Source: Eubacteriales bacterium (lineage in GTDB: Bacteria > Bacillota > Clostridia > Tissierellales > GPF-1). From it: a stretch of DNA of 64,000 nucleotides. The notes under the pieces are model-generated. The model was not told where the DNA came from. It searched no databases and saw only the letters and a program-made list of their open reading frames with translations. This document shows, in pieces, positions 20,055-29,295 of this stretch (position 1 is its first letter; each line of letters opens with the position of its first letter). Position numbers and translations under genes: made by a program. The DNA lies in NCBI GenBank assembly GCA_030625815.1, contig DAOUQF010000011.1, positions 1 through 64,000 of the forward strand, read 5' to 3'.

Positions 20055-20090
20055 GACATTATTTGTCCCGCAGGATCTATTCATGTCCCG
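20055..20090 (-). promoter_or_regulatory. CggR operator
   Basis: On the minus strand the pattern CGGGAC-N6-AGAT-N4-CGGGAC-N6-TGTC is seen, which matches the Bacillus subtilis operator CGGGAC-N6-TGTC-N4-CGGGAC-N6-TGTC in every spacing; only one of the two TGTC elements is degenerate. Confidence 0.88.
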
Positions 20091-20096
20091 CTAGGT

Positions 20097-20126
20097 GCAA
20101 AAAAAATAACCCGCCCAAGGGTTATT
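20097..20126 (-). terminator. Terminator of rpoN
   Basis: An 8-bp stem AATAACCC / GGGTTATT with a six-base loop and eight T residues on the minus strand. Its 5' arm overlaps the -10 box of the cggR promoter. Confidence 0.85.
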
Positions 20127-20152
20127 ATAATCAATCTTCCTACAAAAAACAA
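20124..20152 (-). promoter_or_regulatory. Promoter of the cggR-gap operon
   Basis: TTGTTT and TATAAT on the minus strand, 17 nt apart, between the rpoN stop and the CggR operator. Predicted start near 20117, after the 5' arm of the rpoN terminator, so this transcript cannot form the hairpin. Confidence 0.65.
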
Positions 20153-20170
20153 GGAAAATCATGAGTTTTT

Positions 20171-21529
20171 TTATCCGCGACGCTTTCTTTTTGCCGAAGA
20201 GAGAATTCCCATTTCCTCTCGGTATTTCGCAACCGTTCTGCGGGAAACTTTTATCTCGCGTTTTGCCAACTCTTCCGCAATTTTTTGATCGCTTAGGGGT
20301 TTCTTTTTATCCTCTTCTTCCGTCATCTCGCGAATCAGCGCTTGCACGCTTTTCGAACTGACGCCGGCTTCCCCGCCGCCAAGGTTGGTGGTGAAGAAAT
20401 ACTTCATTTCATACAAGCCCACCGGGGTTTGCATGTATTTCCCGTTTACGACTCGACTCACGGTAGATTCATGCACATCGGCTTCTTCCGCCACCTGCTT
20501 CATGGTCAAAGGACGCAGCCCCTTGTCGCCTTCCACAAAGAACGATTTCTGCACATCAACGATGACGCCGGCGATTCGAATCACCGTTTGACGTCTTTGC
20601 TCAATCATCTTGACAACCCAAAGGGCTCGATCCAAATAGGCCTTTACAAATTCAACCTCTTCTCCGCTTTTCAACAAGGCCTGGATTTTCGGGCTTACAT
20701 AGAGCCGCGGCATCAAGGACTCATTGGCACGGATCTCATAGCCTTCCTCGCCTTGAGTTACATAGACGTCTGGACGAATATAGCGAACCAATTCATCTTC
20801 CGACGGATAGACCGACCCGGGTTTCGGATTGCAGGACTGAATCAATTCTGCAATTGCCTCAATCTCATCCTCTTGCGCATCATATTTTTTTGCAAGAATT
20901 TCATACCGGCGCTCTGCGATCAACGCCAATTCATCTTTTACAATTTTATATACCAAAGGCTGTTGAATACCGCGGTCCCGCAATTGAAGCTCAATGCACT
21001 CCGCCAGATTTCGCGCGCCAACCCCGACAGGATCAAAGGATTGAATCATATACAGCATGATTTCAACCTCTTCTTCATAAGCGTGAATGCGAAAAGCCAA
21101 ATCGGCAAACTCCGACTTGAAATATCCCTGAGAATCAATCCGTTCAATTATCGCTTCTCCGATTCGAACCTGTTCATCCTTTAATTTTGAACAATACAAT
21201 TGCTTGCGCAACAGCTCTTTCAGGGTTACGATCGCGGCATGGCGAGACTCGAAGGGAGATGAATCTTCCCCGCGCTGTTCGCTGCCAAAATTGACATAAT
21301 CCGCTTGATCGTTGCTTCTGAGATATTCTTTCCAATCCTCGACATCCAACTCGCCGGTTTCCCGTTCCGCTTCCTTCATCTCCAAAAGGGGATTGGTATC
21401 CATCTCTTGGTTGATAAAATCCACCAACTCCAGCTGATTGAATTGGAGCAGCTCAATGGCTTGACGCAATTGCTGTGTCATCACCAATTTCTGTTTTTGT
21501 TCTAGTTTTAATCCGAATTCCAGTTTCAT
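20171..21529 (-). CDS. rpoN: RNA polymerase sigma-54 factor
   Basis: A 452-residue sigma factor for enhancer-dependent promoters. Region I is Gln-rich (KQKLVMTQQLRQAIELLQFNQLEL), followed by an acidic region II (residues 50-90) and the core-binding and HTH parts (ADVHESTVSRVVNGKYMQTP). The C-terminal RpoN box, VSRRTVAKYREEMGI, is intact. Length is typical for Firmicutes. GGGGGAG precedes the ATG. No enhancer-binding regulator is in the window, so its targets cannot be told. It is flanked by terminators and stands alone. Confidence 0.97.
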   Translation of the reverse strand: MKLEFGLKLEQKQKLVMTQQLRQAIELLQFNQLELVDFINQEMDTNPLLEMKEAERETGELDVEDWKEYLRSNDQADYVNFGSEQRGEDSSPFESRHAAIVTLKELLRKQLYCSKLKDEQVRIGEAIIERIDSQGYFKSEFADLAFRIHAYEEEVEIMLYMIQSFDPVGVGARNLAECIELQLRDRGIQQPLVYKIVKDELALIAERRYEILAKKYDAQEDEIEAIAELIQSCNPKPGSVYPSEDELVRYIRPDVYVTQGEEGYEIRANESLMPRLYVSPKIQALLKSGEEVEFVKAYLDRALWVVKMIEQRRQTVIRIAGVIVDVQKSFFVEGDKGLRPLTMKQVAEEADVHESTVSRVVNGKYMQTPVGLYEMKYFFTTNLGGGEAGVSSKSVQALIREMTEEEDKKKPLSDQKIAEELAKREIKVSRRTVAKYREEMGILSSAKRKRRG

Positions 21530-21556
21530 CTGACTCCCCCGTTGCCCCTAGTATAT

Positions 21557-21584
21557 CAAAAAAAGCGTGATTTCTCACGCTTTT
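21557..21584 (-). terminator. Terminator of the nucleoside operon
   Basis: A 10-bp stem AAAAGCGTGA / TCACGCTTTT with loop TTTC, followed on the minus strand by TTTTTT, right after the amidohydrolase stop. Confidence 0.92.
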
Positions 21585-21585
21585 C

Positions 21586-22878
21586 TCATTCGGCAAAATG
21601 CACCTTGGCATTCCCTGTGCCTCGCTCTAAAATTCCTTCCACGGATTTTCTTACACTTTTGCTTAGATCCTTTGGAATCGTGCAAAGAACACCATCTTGT
21701 TTGACGAATTCTCCCTGAATCAACAAGTGTTGAATATTTCTCGCATCGGAAGAATATAAAATTGCCGCCAATGGATCGTAAACCGGCAGGGTATTGGGAA
21801 GGTCCAAATTCCAAACAATCAAGTCCGCTTCATATCCATCGGCCAATCGGCCCGTTGAAAATCCAAAGTACTCATGACCCTTCATCAACCGCACCCAAAG
21901 CCACGGCAAAGAAAACTGCTCTGCGTCGGCCGCTCCTTGTTTCCCAAACAACCCAAAGATGCGAGCCTGTTCGACGACATCGAGGGTTGCTGAGCTGGCT
22001 GCGCCATCCGTCCCAAAAGACAGATTCAGCCGATCGGACAATTCCCACAATCCCCCAGTCCCCATGGCCAATTTCCCGTAGGTTTTCGGACAGGCGGCAA
22101 AGTAGGTTTGCACGCCAAGCCGATCCAGATCGTCTTCTTCAACCCAAAGGCCGTGCCCCACCAGAACGCGCTGCGAAAAGAACCCAAGATCCGCCAAATA
22201 GGCAAAGGGCGTGCACCCATGCTGCGCGACAGAAGCTTCCACCTGCTCCTTCGTCTCTGAAACATGCAGATGTATCGACAGACCACTTTTCTTCGCTTCT
22301 TCCAGTACTGACTCCAACTGCGGCTTGGACACCGTATAGGGCGAGTGAGGTCCATAGGCGAAACGAATTCGTTCCGTTGAACGCTCCTCAGCCAACCGAG
22401 TTGTCGCTTTTAGCCGAGCTTCAAAATTGGGATCCGATCCAAAGAGTGTCGGCGCCATTTCAATTCGAATGCCCGTTTCCTCCGCCGCTTCAAGAATCAC
22501 ATCTTCAAAAAAGTAATGCTCGGCATAACAGGTGATCCCGTGATCCAGCATTTCAGCCATGGCCAAAAGGGAACCGGTTTTGGCGTCGGCTGCCTCCATC
22601 TTGCTTTCATAGGGCCAAAGAATCTCATCAAACCAGCGTTGAATAGAGACATCTTCGGCAATTCCCTTAAAGATATTCATGGCGCCATGAGCGTGAAGGT
22701 TGACAAAGCTTGGTGAAACGTAAGCGCCTTGAAGATCCAACCGTTCGGTTGCCTCCATGGATTCGCCCCCGTTAAGCCGGATCAGCTTTCCAGCCTTGAT
22801 TCCCAAAGATTGGTCATAGCTGACGGCTCCCGTCTCATCGATCAAATGACAATTCGTCAAGAGGCGATCAAGCTTCAT
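21586..22878 (-). CDS. Amidohydrolase, nucleoside/adenosylhomocysteine deaminase-like
   Basis: A 430-residue metal-dependent hydrolase of the TrzN/AtzA/MtaD branch. Metal ligands are visible: NLHAHGAMN near residue 63, HLHVSETKEQ, VGHGLW and FGTDGAASS. The family removes amino or chloro groups from purine- and triazine-like rings; in this operon a deaminase for an adenine- or guanine-related product is the best guess. The ATG at 22878 has GGAG ten bases upstream and overlaps the nucleoside hydrolase by 11 nt. It is the last gene of the operon. Substrate cannot be fixed from the sequence. Confidence 0.8.
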   Translation of the reverse strand: MKLDRLLTNCHLIDETGAVSYDQSLGIKAGKLIRLNGGESMEATERLDLQGAYVSPSFVNLHAHGAMNIFKGIAEDVSIQRWFDEILWPYESKMEAADAKTGSLLAMAEMLDHGITCYAEHYFFEDVILEAAEETGIRIEMAPTLFGSDPNFEARLKATTRLAEERSTERIRFAYGPHSPYTVSKPQLESVLEEAKKSGLSIHLHVSETKEQVEASVAQHGCTPFAYLADLGFFSQRVLVGHGLWVEEDDLDRLGVQTYFAACPKTYGKLAMGTGGLWELSDRLNLSFGTDGAASSATLDVVEQARIFGLFGKQGAADAEQFSLPWLWVRLMKGHEYFGFSTGRLADGYEADLIVWNLDLPNTLPVYDPLAAILYSSDARNIQHLLIQGEFVKQDGVLCTIPKDLSKSVRKSVEGILERGTGNAKVHFAE

Positions 22879-23797
22879 TGACAATCATCTCCTTCATCCA
22901 CGCACGGAATTTTTCCACGTCCATTCCCGTTGTGACAAAAGCATTGTTGGGTTTTCCTGTCACTCGAGCAACATCAACCACTGTTTTTCCTGTTGTTTCT
23001 ACACCCTTGGTTTCAACGGTTAAAAAGTACTTGTCTCCGATCAATAAGCTCGGCATCGCAACGGAAGCCAAGGCAAGGCCATCATGCATCACAGCGCCTT
23101 CCACATGGAATCGCTTGTTTCGATCGACCATAAAGTCAAGAAGTTCAACGGCCACCTTTGCTTTCTTCGTATCGATTCCGCGAAGTTCTTCAATCATTGC
23201 TCCGTCAATGGTTGCCTGCATGGTTGCATCGAGGGTTACCCAGGTTTGAGGCACACCGGATTCCGATACAATTCTTGCCGCTTCCGGATCGACATGAATA
23301 TTGAATTCCGCACAAGGAGTCACATTTCCTCCGTCAATGGCGCCGCCCATAATCGTCAAGTGCTTGATCAGAGGCTTCACCTCCGGGTAGGTCATCATGA
23401 GATGCGCGATATTCGTCAACGGCCCCACAGCAACCAAATGTAGCTCGCCCGCCGCCTTTTTCGCTTCTCGAACGATCACATCGATGGCCGATTCCGAATC
23501 AAAGTCCCGGGTGCTCACCGGCAATTCCACTGAGCCCATGCCCTTTTCTCCATGCACTTCTTTCGCTGTCGTCAAAGGACGGAAAAGCGGTGTATCCTTG
23601 CCGACGGCCACAGGCACCTCATACCCTAACGCATCGACCAGATTCAAGGTATTGACCGAGGTATACTTCAATTCCACATTTCCCGCTACGGTTGTAATCG
23701 CGCGGATATCCATCTCCGGGCAAGCAAGCCCTGTCAAGATCGCCATCGCATCGTCACAACCGGTATCACAATCCAACACAACTGGTATTCTATTCAT
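22868..23797 (-). CDS. Inosine/uridine-preferring nucleoside hydrolase (first copy)
   Basis: A 309-residue hydrolase that cleaves the N-glycosidic bond of ribonucleosides to base and ribose. The Ca-binding motif DCDTGCDDA opens the protein, MGGAIDGGNVTPCAEFNIHVDPEA forms the ribose site, and VMHDGLALA supplies the later histidine/aspartate pair. It is homologous to the second copy at 24576-25508, but the two differ enough (CDTGCDDA versus CDPGHDDA) that different base preferences are likely. It lies between deoD and the amidohydrolase in one operon. Confidence 0.92.
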   Translation of the reverse strand: MNRIPVVLDCDTGCDDAMAILTGLACPEMDIRAITTVAGNVELKYTSVNTLNLVDALGYEVPVAVGKDTPLFRPLTTAKEVHGEKGMGSVELPVSTRDFDSESAIDVIVREAKKAAGELHLVAVGPLTNIAHLMMTYPEVKPLIKHLTIMGGAIDGGNVTPCAEFNIHVDPEAARIVSESGVPQTWVTLDATMQATIDGAMIEELRGIDTKKAKVAVELLDFMVDRNKRFHVEGAVMHDGLALASVAMPSLLIGDKYFLTVETKGVETTGKTVVDVARVTGKPNNAFVTTGMDVEKFRAWMKEMIVNEA

Positions 23798-23821
23798 CTT
23801 ATCCCCCTTAAATATATAAAG

Positions 23822-23850
23822 AAAGGAAAAAGGGGTCCCCTTTTTCCTTT
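23822..23850 (-). terminator. Long hairpin between deoD and nucleoside hydrolase
   Basis: A 14-bp perfect stem AAAGGAAAAAGGGG / CCCCTTTTTCCTTT with a single-base centre. There is no strong T-run after it, so partial termination or RNA processing is more likely than a full stop. Confidence 0.6.
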
Positions 23851-23855
23851 AATCT

Positions 23856-24563
23856 CTATGCCAATTCCAACGCGATTTTCATCATATCGTTGAAGGTTTC
23901 TTGCCGCTCTTCCGGCGTTGTCGACTCATGTGTCACGATGGAGTCGGATACCGTCAAAAGCGTCAAGGCGTTCACGCCGTATTTCGCTGCGATTGTATAA
24001 AGCGCCGCAGTTTCCATTTCCGCGCAAATCACGCCGTATTGCGCCCATTTCTCCCAAGTAACCAAGGCGTCATCATCCCCGTAGAAAACATCGCTTGTCA
24101 GTATATTTCCAACTACCGGTTTGATTCCTTGCTCAACGGCTGCGTTATACGCCTTGTTCAAAAGCTCAAAGCTTGCGGTCGGCGCATAGGACTGACCATT
24201 GAAACGATTCAAGTTGAATGCGGAATCTGTTGATGCGCTCATGGCGATCACAACATCGCGAAGCACCACCTCTTTTTGCATCGAACCGCAGGTTCCCACG
24301 CGAATCATATTCTTTACACCATAGAATTTGCAAAGCTCTTCTGTATAAATCGAAATTGAAGGGACACCCATTCCCGTTCCCATAACAGAAACGCGTTTGC
24401 CCTTGTAAGTTCCGGTAAATCCCAGCATATTCCGCACAGAGTTGAACTGCACGACATCCTCCAGGAATGTATCCGCGATATATTTCGCACGAAGGGGATC
24501 GCCGGGAAGCAAGACCGTTTCCGCGATATCGCCCATTTTTGCATGATTGTGAGCCGTTGTCAT
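23856..24563 (-). CDS. deoD: Purine nucleoside phosphorylase DeoD-type
   Basis: A 235-residue hexameric-type phosphorylase that splits purine (deoxy)nucleosides to base and (deoxy)ribose 1-phosphate. It has the family beginning [43 protein letters not shown], and [11 protein letters not shown] with SDSIVTHE near the end. Three ATG codons stand in a row; the third (24563) has the best spacing to AAGGAG. It lies between two nucleoside hydrolases downstream of a nucleoside ABC importer. Confidence 0.96.
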   Translation of the reverse strand: MTTAHNHAKMGDIAETVLLPGDPLRAKYIADTFLEDVVQFNSVRNMLGFTGTYKGKRVSVMGTGMGVPSISIYTEELCKFYGVKNMIRVGTCGSMQKEVVLRDVVIAMSASTDSAFNLNRFNGQSYAPTASFELLNKAYNAAVEQGIKPVVGNILTSDVFYGDDDALVTWEKWAQYGVICAEMETAALYTIAAKYGVNALTLLTVSDSIVTHESTTPEERQETFNDMMKIALELA

Positions 24564-24575
24564 CATCATACTCCT

Positions 24576-25508
24576 TTATTTATATTTCGAAACCAAGTTC
24601 ACGATCAGATCAATAAATTTTTGTCGGTCCACGCCGAGAAGAACCTTCACATTTTCTTCGCGTCCTGTCTGATGATTGAAGTCAACCACTGTCATTCCCG
24701 TTGTAAACTCTCCTTGAGTTTCAATGGATACGGCATATTGCTTCGACTCAAAAATCTCCGGCGCGATCAAATAGGCAACCGCACAAGGATCATGAAGGGG
24801 ACACCCAGGGAGCTGCCACACCTCGTCGTGGAATTTCACAAAGAAATCCAAGAGTTCAGCTACAAAGATCCCCACCTTGGTGTCGAGCGAACGAATCGTC
24901 TCAACCTCCGGTTTTAGGATCATCGCTTTGTGGGTGACATCCAAACCAGCCATAATAATCGGCAAGCCGGAATCATACACGATTTTTGCCGCTTCAGGAT
25001 CGACAAGAATATTAAATTCGGCAGCCGGTGTCCAGTTTCCGCCGTATGCCGCGCCGCCCATCAAAGAGATCTGTTCAATCTTCTCTTTGACTTCCGGATA
25101 CGCGAGAAGGAGCATCGCGATATTCGTCAGCGGACCCGTTGGAACCAGGGTGATTTTTTCATCCGACTCCATAAGCACCTTGCGCATCAAATCAATGGCA
25201 GGCATGTCAATAGGTTTTGAAGTTGCATCCGGAATCTCCGGACCTTCCAAACCGCTTTCTCCATGCACCTCCGGTGCCACTTCCAATTCCCGAAGCAAAG
25301 GGCGCTTCGCGCCCTGTGCCACTGGAACATCAACTCCAATATAATCTAAAATTCTCAATGCGTTGTTTAGGGTTTTTTCCGGTGTCTGATTTCCTGCTGA
25401 TGTCGTTACTGCCCGCACATCCAACTTCTCGGATGCAAAAGCCATAATCAACGCTATCGCATCATCATGTCCCGGATCACAATCCATAATGACCGGAATT
25501 TTTCTCAT
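24576..25508 (-). CDS. Inosine/uridine-preferring nucleoside hydrolase (second copy)
   Basis: A 310-residue homologue of the gene at 22868-23797. It starts with MDCDPGHDDAIAL (metal site), has MGGAAYGGNWTPAAEFNILVDPEA, and CPLHDPCAVAYL. GGGAGG precedes the ATG, and its start touches the end of the permease gene (one-base TAATG overlap), which ties it to the transport operon. Substrate may be purine or pyrimidine nucleosides; the sequence alone does not decide. Confidence 0.93.
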   Translation of the reverse strand: MRKIPVIMDCDPGHDDAIALIMAFASEKLDVRAVTTSAGNQTPEKTLNNALRILDYIGVDVPVAQGAKRPLLRELEVAPEVHGESGLEGPEIPDATSKPIDMPAIDLMRKVLMESDEKITLVPTGPLTNIAMLLLAYPEVKEKIEQISLMGGAAYGGNWTPAAEFNILVDPEAAKIVYDSGLPIIMAGLDVTHKAMILKPEVETIRSLDTKVGIFVAELLDFFVKFHDEVWQLPGCPLHDPCAVAYLIAPEIFESKQYAVSIETQGEFTTGMTVVDFNHQTGREENVKVLLGVDRQKFIDLIVNLVSKYK

Positions 25509-26470
25509 TATTCTCCTCCCTTGGAAGAAGTTGCAGCTTCTGCTTGTTTCTGACGGGCACGTTTCACGTCGGATTGCTTCTTCGACGCATAAACTACCAG
25601 CCCAACGATGGTAAAGATATATGGAATCATCTTCACAAATTCCGCTGGTACAGAGATCTCAGCCTCATAGTTCGCCAAGGCTGAAGCGAAACCAAAGAAG
25701 AGCGACGCAATCATCGTGCCAATTGGAGAAACACCACCCATGGCTTTCGCAGCCAAGGCAATAAAACCACGACCAGCTGTCATGTTTTGAGAGAACCAAG
25801 AAACGTACCCCATCGACATAAACGCGCCGCCCAATCCAGCCATAATTCCTGAAAGAACCAAAGCTTGATATTGGATTTTCTTTACGCTGATTCCAACGGA
25901 ATCAGCGGCGTGGAAGTTTTCACCTACCGCGCGCAAACGAAGTCCCATCGGCGTCTTGAACATAAAGAACCAAGTGACAAATACAAGCACAAAAGCCACA
26001 TAGGTCAACACATTATGCCCAAATATCACCGGTCCAATGATTGGGACGTTATCCGCCAGTCCTGTGAATAATTTCGGCAATACGCGGCTGTCAAGCGACG
26101 AGGAAATTCCACGGTCGCCCGAAACAACAAACAAGAGGAAGATGGTTCCTCCCGCCGCCATCAGGTTTAAAGCAATCGCCGAAAGAATAATATCTGTTTT
26201 AAGGTTCAAGGCAAAGTAAGCCAACATCAAACCGACTAGCCCGCCAATGATAATGGCAGCCAAAAGGCCGATCCAAGCGCTGTCAAACCATGCGCTGAAA
26301 ACAACACCCGCAAAAGCGGACCAAAGCATGGAGCCTTCCAACGCGATGTTAATTACACCCGCGCTATCAGAAATCAAAGCGCCTAAGGCAGCAAAAAGGA
26401 TTGGGGTTGTTACCCGAATCACGGAATACCAAAACTCGGAGGTCCCGATAATATCTATAATACTACTCAT
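25508..26470 (-). CDS. Nucleoside ABC transporter permease (BMP-type, second)
   Basis: A 320-residue membrane protein with about nine hydrophobic helices. Its family marks are APILFAALGALISDSAGVINIALEGSML-like residues near the start (seen here in short form as ISDSAGVINIALEG) and ISVPAEFVKMIPYIFTI near the end. It resembles the NupQ/YufQ permease of the Bacillus guanosine importer. It forms a pair with the permease at 26472-27554, one base apart from it. A Lys/Arg-rich tail follows the last helix. Confidence 0.9.
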   Translation of the reverse strand: MSSIIDIIGTSEFWYSVIRVTTPILFAALGALISDSAGVINIALEGSMLWSAFAGVVFSAWFDSAWIGLLAAIIIGGLVGLMLAYFALNLKTDIILSAIALNLMAAGGTIFLLFVVSGDRGISSSLDSRVLPKLFTGLADNVPIIGPVIFGHNVLTYVAFVLVFVTWFFMFKTPMGLRLRAVGENFHAADSVGISVKKIQYQALVLSGIMAGLGGAFMSMGYVSWFSQNMTAGRGFIALAAKAMGGVSPIGTMIASLFFGFASALANYEAEISVPAEFVKMIPYIFTIVGLVVYASKKQSDVKRARQKQAEAATSSKGGE

Positions 26471-26471
26471 C

Positions 26472-27554
26472 TTATTTAGCCTCCTTTACAGCACTTAAAT
26501 CCGCCATGGATTCTTCGTAAATAATACGGTTCTTCCGTTTAGACATAAAGTGCTCTGCTGCAACCAAGATAATAACAACACCCTGAATAATCCCGACCAA
26601 TTGGCTCGATACATCTGTCGAACGGGACATGATGTCCGCTCCGATTCTCAAGTAAGCCAAAAAAAATGCGCCCACAGGAACCAAAGCCGGATTGTTTTTC
26701 GCCAAGATCGCAACAATTACGCCATCCCAACCAAAACCAGGCAATGTTTTATACTTGAATCGTGTGTACATACCCAGCATTTCAATACCGCCGCCCAAGC
26801 CAGCCAGAAAACCACCGACCATTTGCGAAACGATGATCACGCGAAATACATTCATTCCCGAATATTTCGCAAAGCTTTCGTTCTTACCAACCATGCGGAT
26901 TTCATAGCCCCATCGGGTTTTGAACATAAACAGGTAAATCAAGATAACAGCTAAGATCGCTACTATCAAACCGATATGAACACGGGTTCCCGGCAAGATT
27001 TTCATCAGTCTCGCTGAATCCGGAAATTTGAAAGATGCCATGTCGCCGGCTTGTGGATCACGCAAGTGATAGTTCAAGAAATAGAAACCAAGGAACATTA
27101 ATATATAGTTCAACATCAAAGAAGATACCAATACATCAGCATTCCACTTTAGTTTCAAGATTGCTGGAATCATGGCAACTACAGCGCCAATTAAACCGGC
27201 AACTAAAATTCCTACAACAGGATGAATCCCTGCAGGCAAGAGAAAGTTCGTTGCAATCCAAGAAGAACCAAGTGCACCAACAAAGAACGCGCCTTCAGAA
27301 ATCAGGTTGAACTGGTTTGCGCTGAACATAACACTAACCGCAAGACCGGTAAAGAGCAATGGAATCATCAATTCGAGGACATTTCCGAAATATCGGAATT
27401 TTGAGATCGGTCCCAAAATAAAAGCACGCAATGCATCTATAGGTTGCTCACTGGTGAATAATATCAAAAGAAACGCAATACCCAAGGCTAGGCCAACGGC
27501 AGCCAAGGTGCGGATCATTTCAAATCTACGAAGTCGATCGAGTTTTTTGATCAT
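26472..27554 (-). CDS. Nucleoside ABC transporter permease (BMP-type, first)
   Basis: A 360-residue membrane protein with about ten helices, including SANQFNLISEGAFFVGALG near residue 80 and LGGGIEMLGMYTRFK near residue 250, as in NupP/YufP permeases. It overlaps the ATPase gene by four bases and is followed by the second permease after one base. The two permeases form the hetero-dimeric pore of a BMP-lipoprotein-dependent nucleoside importer. Confidence 0.9.
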   Translation of the reverse strand: MIKKLDRLRRFEMIRTLAAVGLALGIAFLLILFTSEQPIDALRAFILGPISKFRYFGNVLELMIPLLFTGLAVSVMFSANQFNLISEGAFFVGALGSSWIATNFLLPAGIHPVVGILVAGLIGAVVAMIPAILKLKWNADVLVSSLMLNYILMFLGFYFLNYHLRDPQAGDMASFKFPDSARLMKILPGTRVHIGLIVAILAVILIYLFMFKTRWGYEIRMVGKNESFAKYSGMNVFRVIIVSQMVGGFLAGLGGGIEMLGMYTRFKYKTLPGFGWDGVIVAILAKNNPALVPVGAFFLAYLRIGADIMSRSTDVSSQLVGIIQGVVIILVAAEHFMSKRKNRIIYEESMADLSAVKEAK

Positions 27555-29101
27555 TGAACGGCCCTCCCTATCTCCTCAGCTGATTGTTTTTTTAATCCCA
27601 ACATATACAAGCCAAGTTCCTCTTCTGTAATCTTTGACGCGTCTTCGAAGAACGCTGCAATTTCACCTTCATGCATCACGATCAATCGATCACTCAATTC
27701 CAATACTTCGTTCAAATCGGCTGAGTTCAAAAGAACTGCAGTCCCTTTTTCCCGCAAGGCAACCAATTCTTTTCGAATAAATTCGATCGCACCTACATCG
27801 ATTCCACGGGTTGGCTGGTCACAGATAATAAAATCCGGTTCCACAAAGAATTCGCGGGCAACGACTACCTTTTGAATATTACCGCCGGACAACATTTTTA
27901 CCGGTTGATCAGCGTTGTTGCATTTGATCAGATAATCAACCACCAAACGATCCGCCAAAGCATCAATTTCTTTTGATTTCTGCATCACTTTATTGGTGTA
28001 TGTCGAATCACTATATTTATAAGACATCACATTGGCTTTCACACTTTCAGTCTCCGCAACCCCGTATAACATACGATCTTCCGGAACATGTGAGGTGCCC
28101 AGATCACGAATATCGCGAATGGATTTTCCCTTAATGGATTCGCCCTTGATTTCCACATCGCCATGCTGGATCTTTTGAAGACCTGTGACTAAATCGACAA
28201 TCTCTCGCTGTCCATTTCCCTCAACACCGGCAATTCCCAGGATTTCCCCTTCGCGTAGGTTAAAGGATACATTTTTCAAGGCATTCTTGCCAAACTCATT
28301 CACGTAGGTGACATCCTTCACATTCAGGATATTCTTCCCTGGAGCAACTGGTTTTTTGTCAACCTTCAATATAACGTCACGACCCACCATCAATCGAGAG
28401 ATATCTTCTTCCGATACATCCGAAACTTGATACGTCCCAATGGTTGTACCACGGCGCATAATGGTCAATCGGTCGCACAACTCTTTTACCTCATTCAATT
28501 TATGAGAGATAAAGATAATCGTGTGCCCCTTTTCTTTCAAGAACTTCAATTGCTTAAAGAGTTCTTTGGTTTCTTGCGGCGTCAATACGGCCGTTGGTTC
28601 GTCGAGGATTAAAATTTTCGCGCCTCGAAATAATGCCTTTAATATCTCTACTTTTTGTTTGGTTCCGACGGTAATGTCAGAAACCTTTGCAGCAGGATCT
28701 ACTTCAAAGCTATATTGCTTCGAAAGATTTGCTGTTTGCTCTTCTGCCGTCTTCGTATCAAACTTCAGACCCTTTTTCGGTTCAACGCCAAGCACCATAT
28801 TTTCCGCAACCGTTAACGATGGAACCAGCATAAAATGCTGATGCACCATCCCAACTCCACGCTCAATGGCATGCTGCGGGTTCGCGAAGGTTACTTCCTG
28901 CTCTCGCAAGTAGATCTTCCCTTCTTGCGCTTTTTCCAAACCGAATAAAATTTTCATCAATGTAGACTTACCGGCACCGTTTTCTCCGACCAAAGCATGA
29001 ATTTCTCCCTCATCAATGGAGAAACTAATATCCTTGTTCGCTACAATCCCGTTCGGGTAAACCTTCGTGATACCCTTCATGGCTAAAACTTCTTTGCCCA
29101 T
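27551..29101 (-). CDS. Nucleoside ABC transporter ATP-binding protein (tandem domains)
   Basis: A 516-residue ATPase with two ABC domains. The first has Walker A GENGAGKSTLMK near residue 40 and Walker B LILDEPTAVLTP; the second has a degenerate P-loop GVEGNGQRE near residue 290 and LSGGNIQKVVVARE with a weak Walker B (FIICDQPTRGIDVG). This asymmetry is normal for the sugar/nucleoside class (RbsA, NupO). It is the second gene of the operon after the lipoprotein, behind a strong terminator-like hairpin. Confidence 0.95.
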   Translation of the reverse strand: MGKEVLAMKGITKVYPNGIVANKDISFSIDEGEIHALVGENGAGKSTLMKILFGLEKAQEGKIYLREQEVTFANPQHAIERGVGMVHQHFMLVPSLTVAENMVLGVEPKKGLKFDTKTAEEQTANLSKQYSFEVDPAAKVSDITVGTKQKVEILKALFRGAKILILDEPTAVLTPQETKELFKQLKFLKEKGHTIIFISHKLNEVKELCDRLTIMRRGTTIGTYQVSDVSEEDISRLMVGRDVILKVDKKPVAPGKNILNVKDVTYVNEFGKNALKNVSFNLREGEILGIAGVEGNGQREIVDLVTGLQKIQHGDVEIKGESIKGKSIRDIRDLGTSHVPEDRMLYGVAETESVKANVMSYKYSDSTYTNKVMQKSKEIDALADRLVVDYLIKCNNADQPVKMLSGGNIQKVVVAREFFVEPDFIICDQPTRGIDVGAIEFIRKELVALREKGTAVLLNSADLNEVLELSDRLIVMHEGEIAAFFEDASKITEEELGLYMLGLKKQSAEEIGRAVQ

Positions 29102-29206
29102 AACCTATCACTACCTCCACTTTCTTGATTTGCCAACCTAGCTAATCCTCATTATACCGCTTTTCCATTTCAACGAAAAGCGATTTCCCAACACAATGTT
29201 TATTGT

Positions 29207-29220
29207 GGGACCACGGTCCC
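29207..29220. repeat. Inverted repeat in lipoprotein-ATPase interval
   Basis: GGGACC and GGTCCC separated by two bases, directly next to a second small inverted repeat (ACAAT / ATTGT, 29193-29206). They lie between the lipoprotein terminator and the ATPase gene; a protein-binding site or RNA hairpins are both possible. Confidence 0.5.
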
Positions 29221-29233
29221 TTCCCACTGCGTA

Positions 29234-29274
29234 TAAAAAGAGGCGCATCTATTTGTTACCCAAATAGATGCGCC
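29234..29274 (-). terminator. Strong terminator after the BMP lipoprotein gene
   Basis: A 14-bp stem GGCGCATCTATTTG / CAAATAGATGCGCC with a five-base loop, then TCTTTTT on the minus strand. Partial read-through here would give more binding protein than transporter. Confidence 0.9.
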
Positions 29275-29295
29275 CCTGCTAAGCCTTTTTTTTGA

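Noticed and set aside
20342-21184. 280-codon open frame on the plus strand
   Set aside because: It lies antisense to rpoN, has no SD, and its composition mirrors the conserved sigma-54 coding frame.
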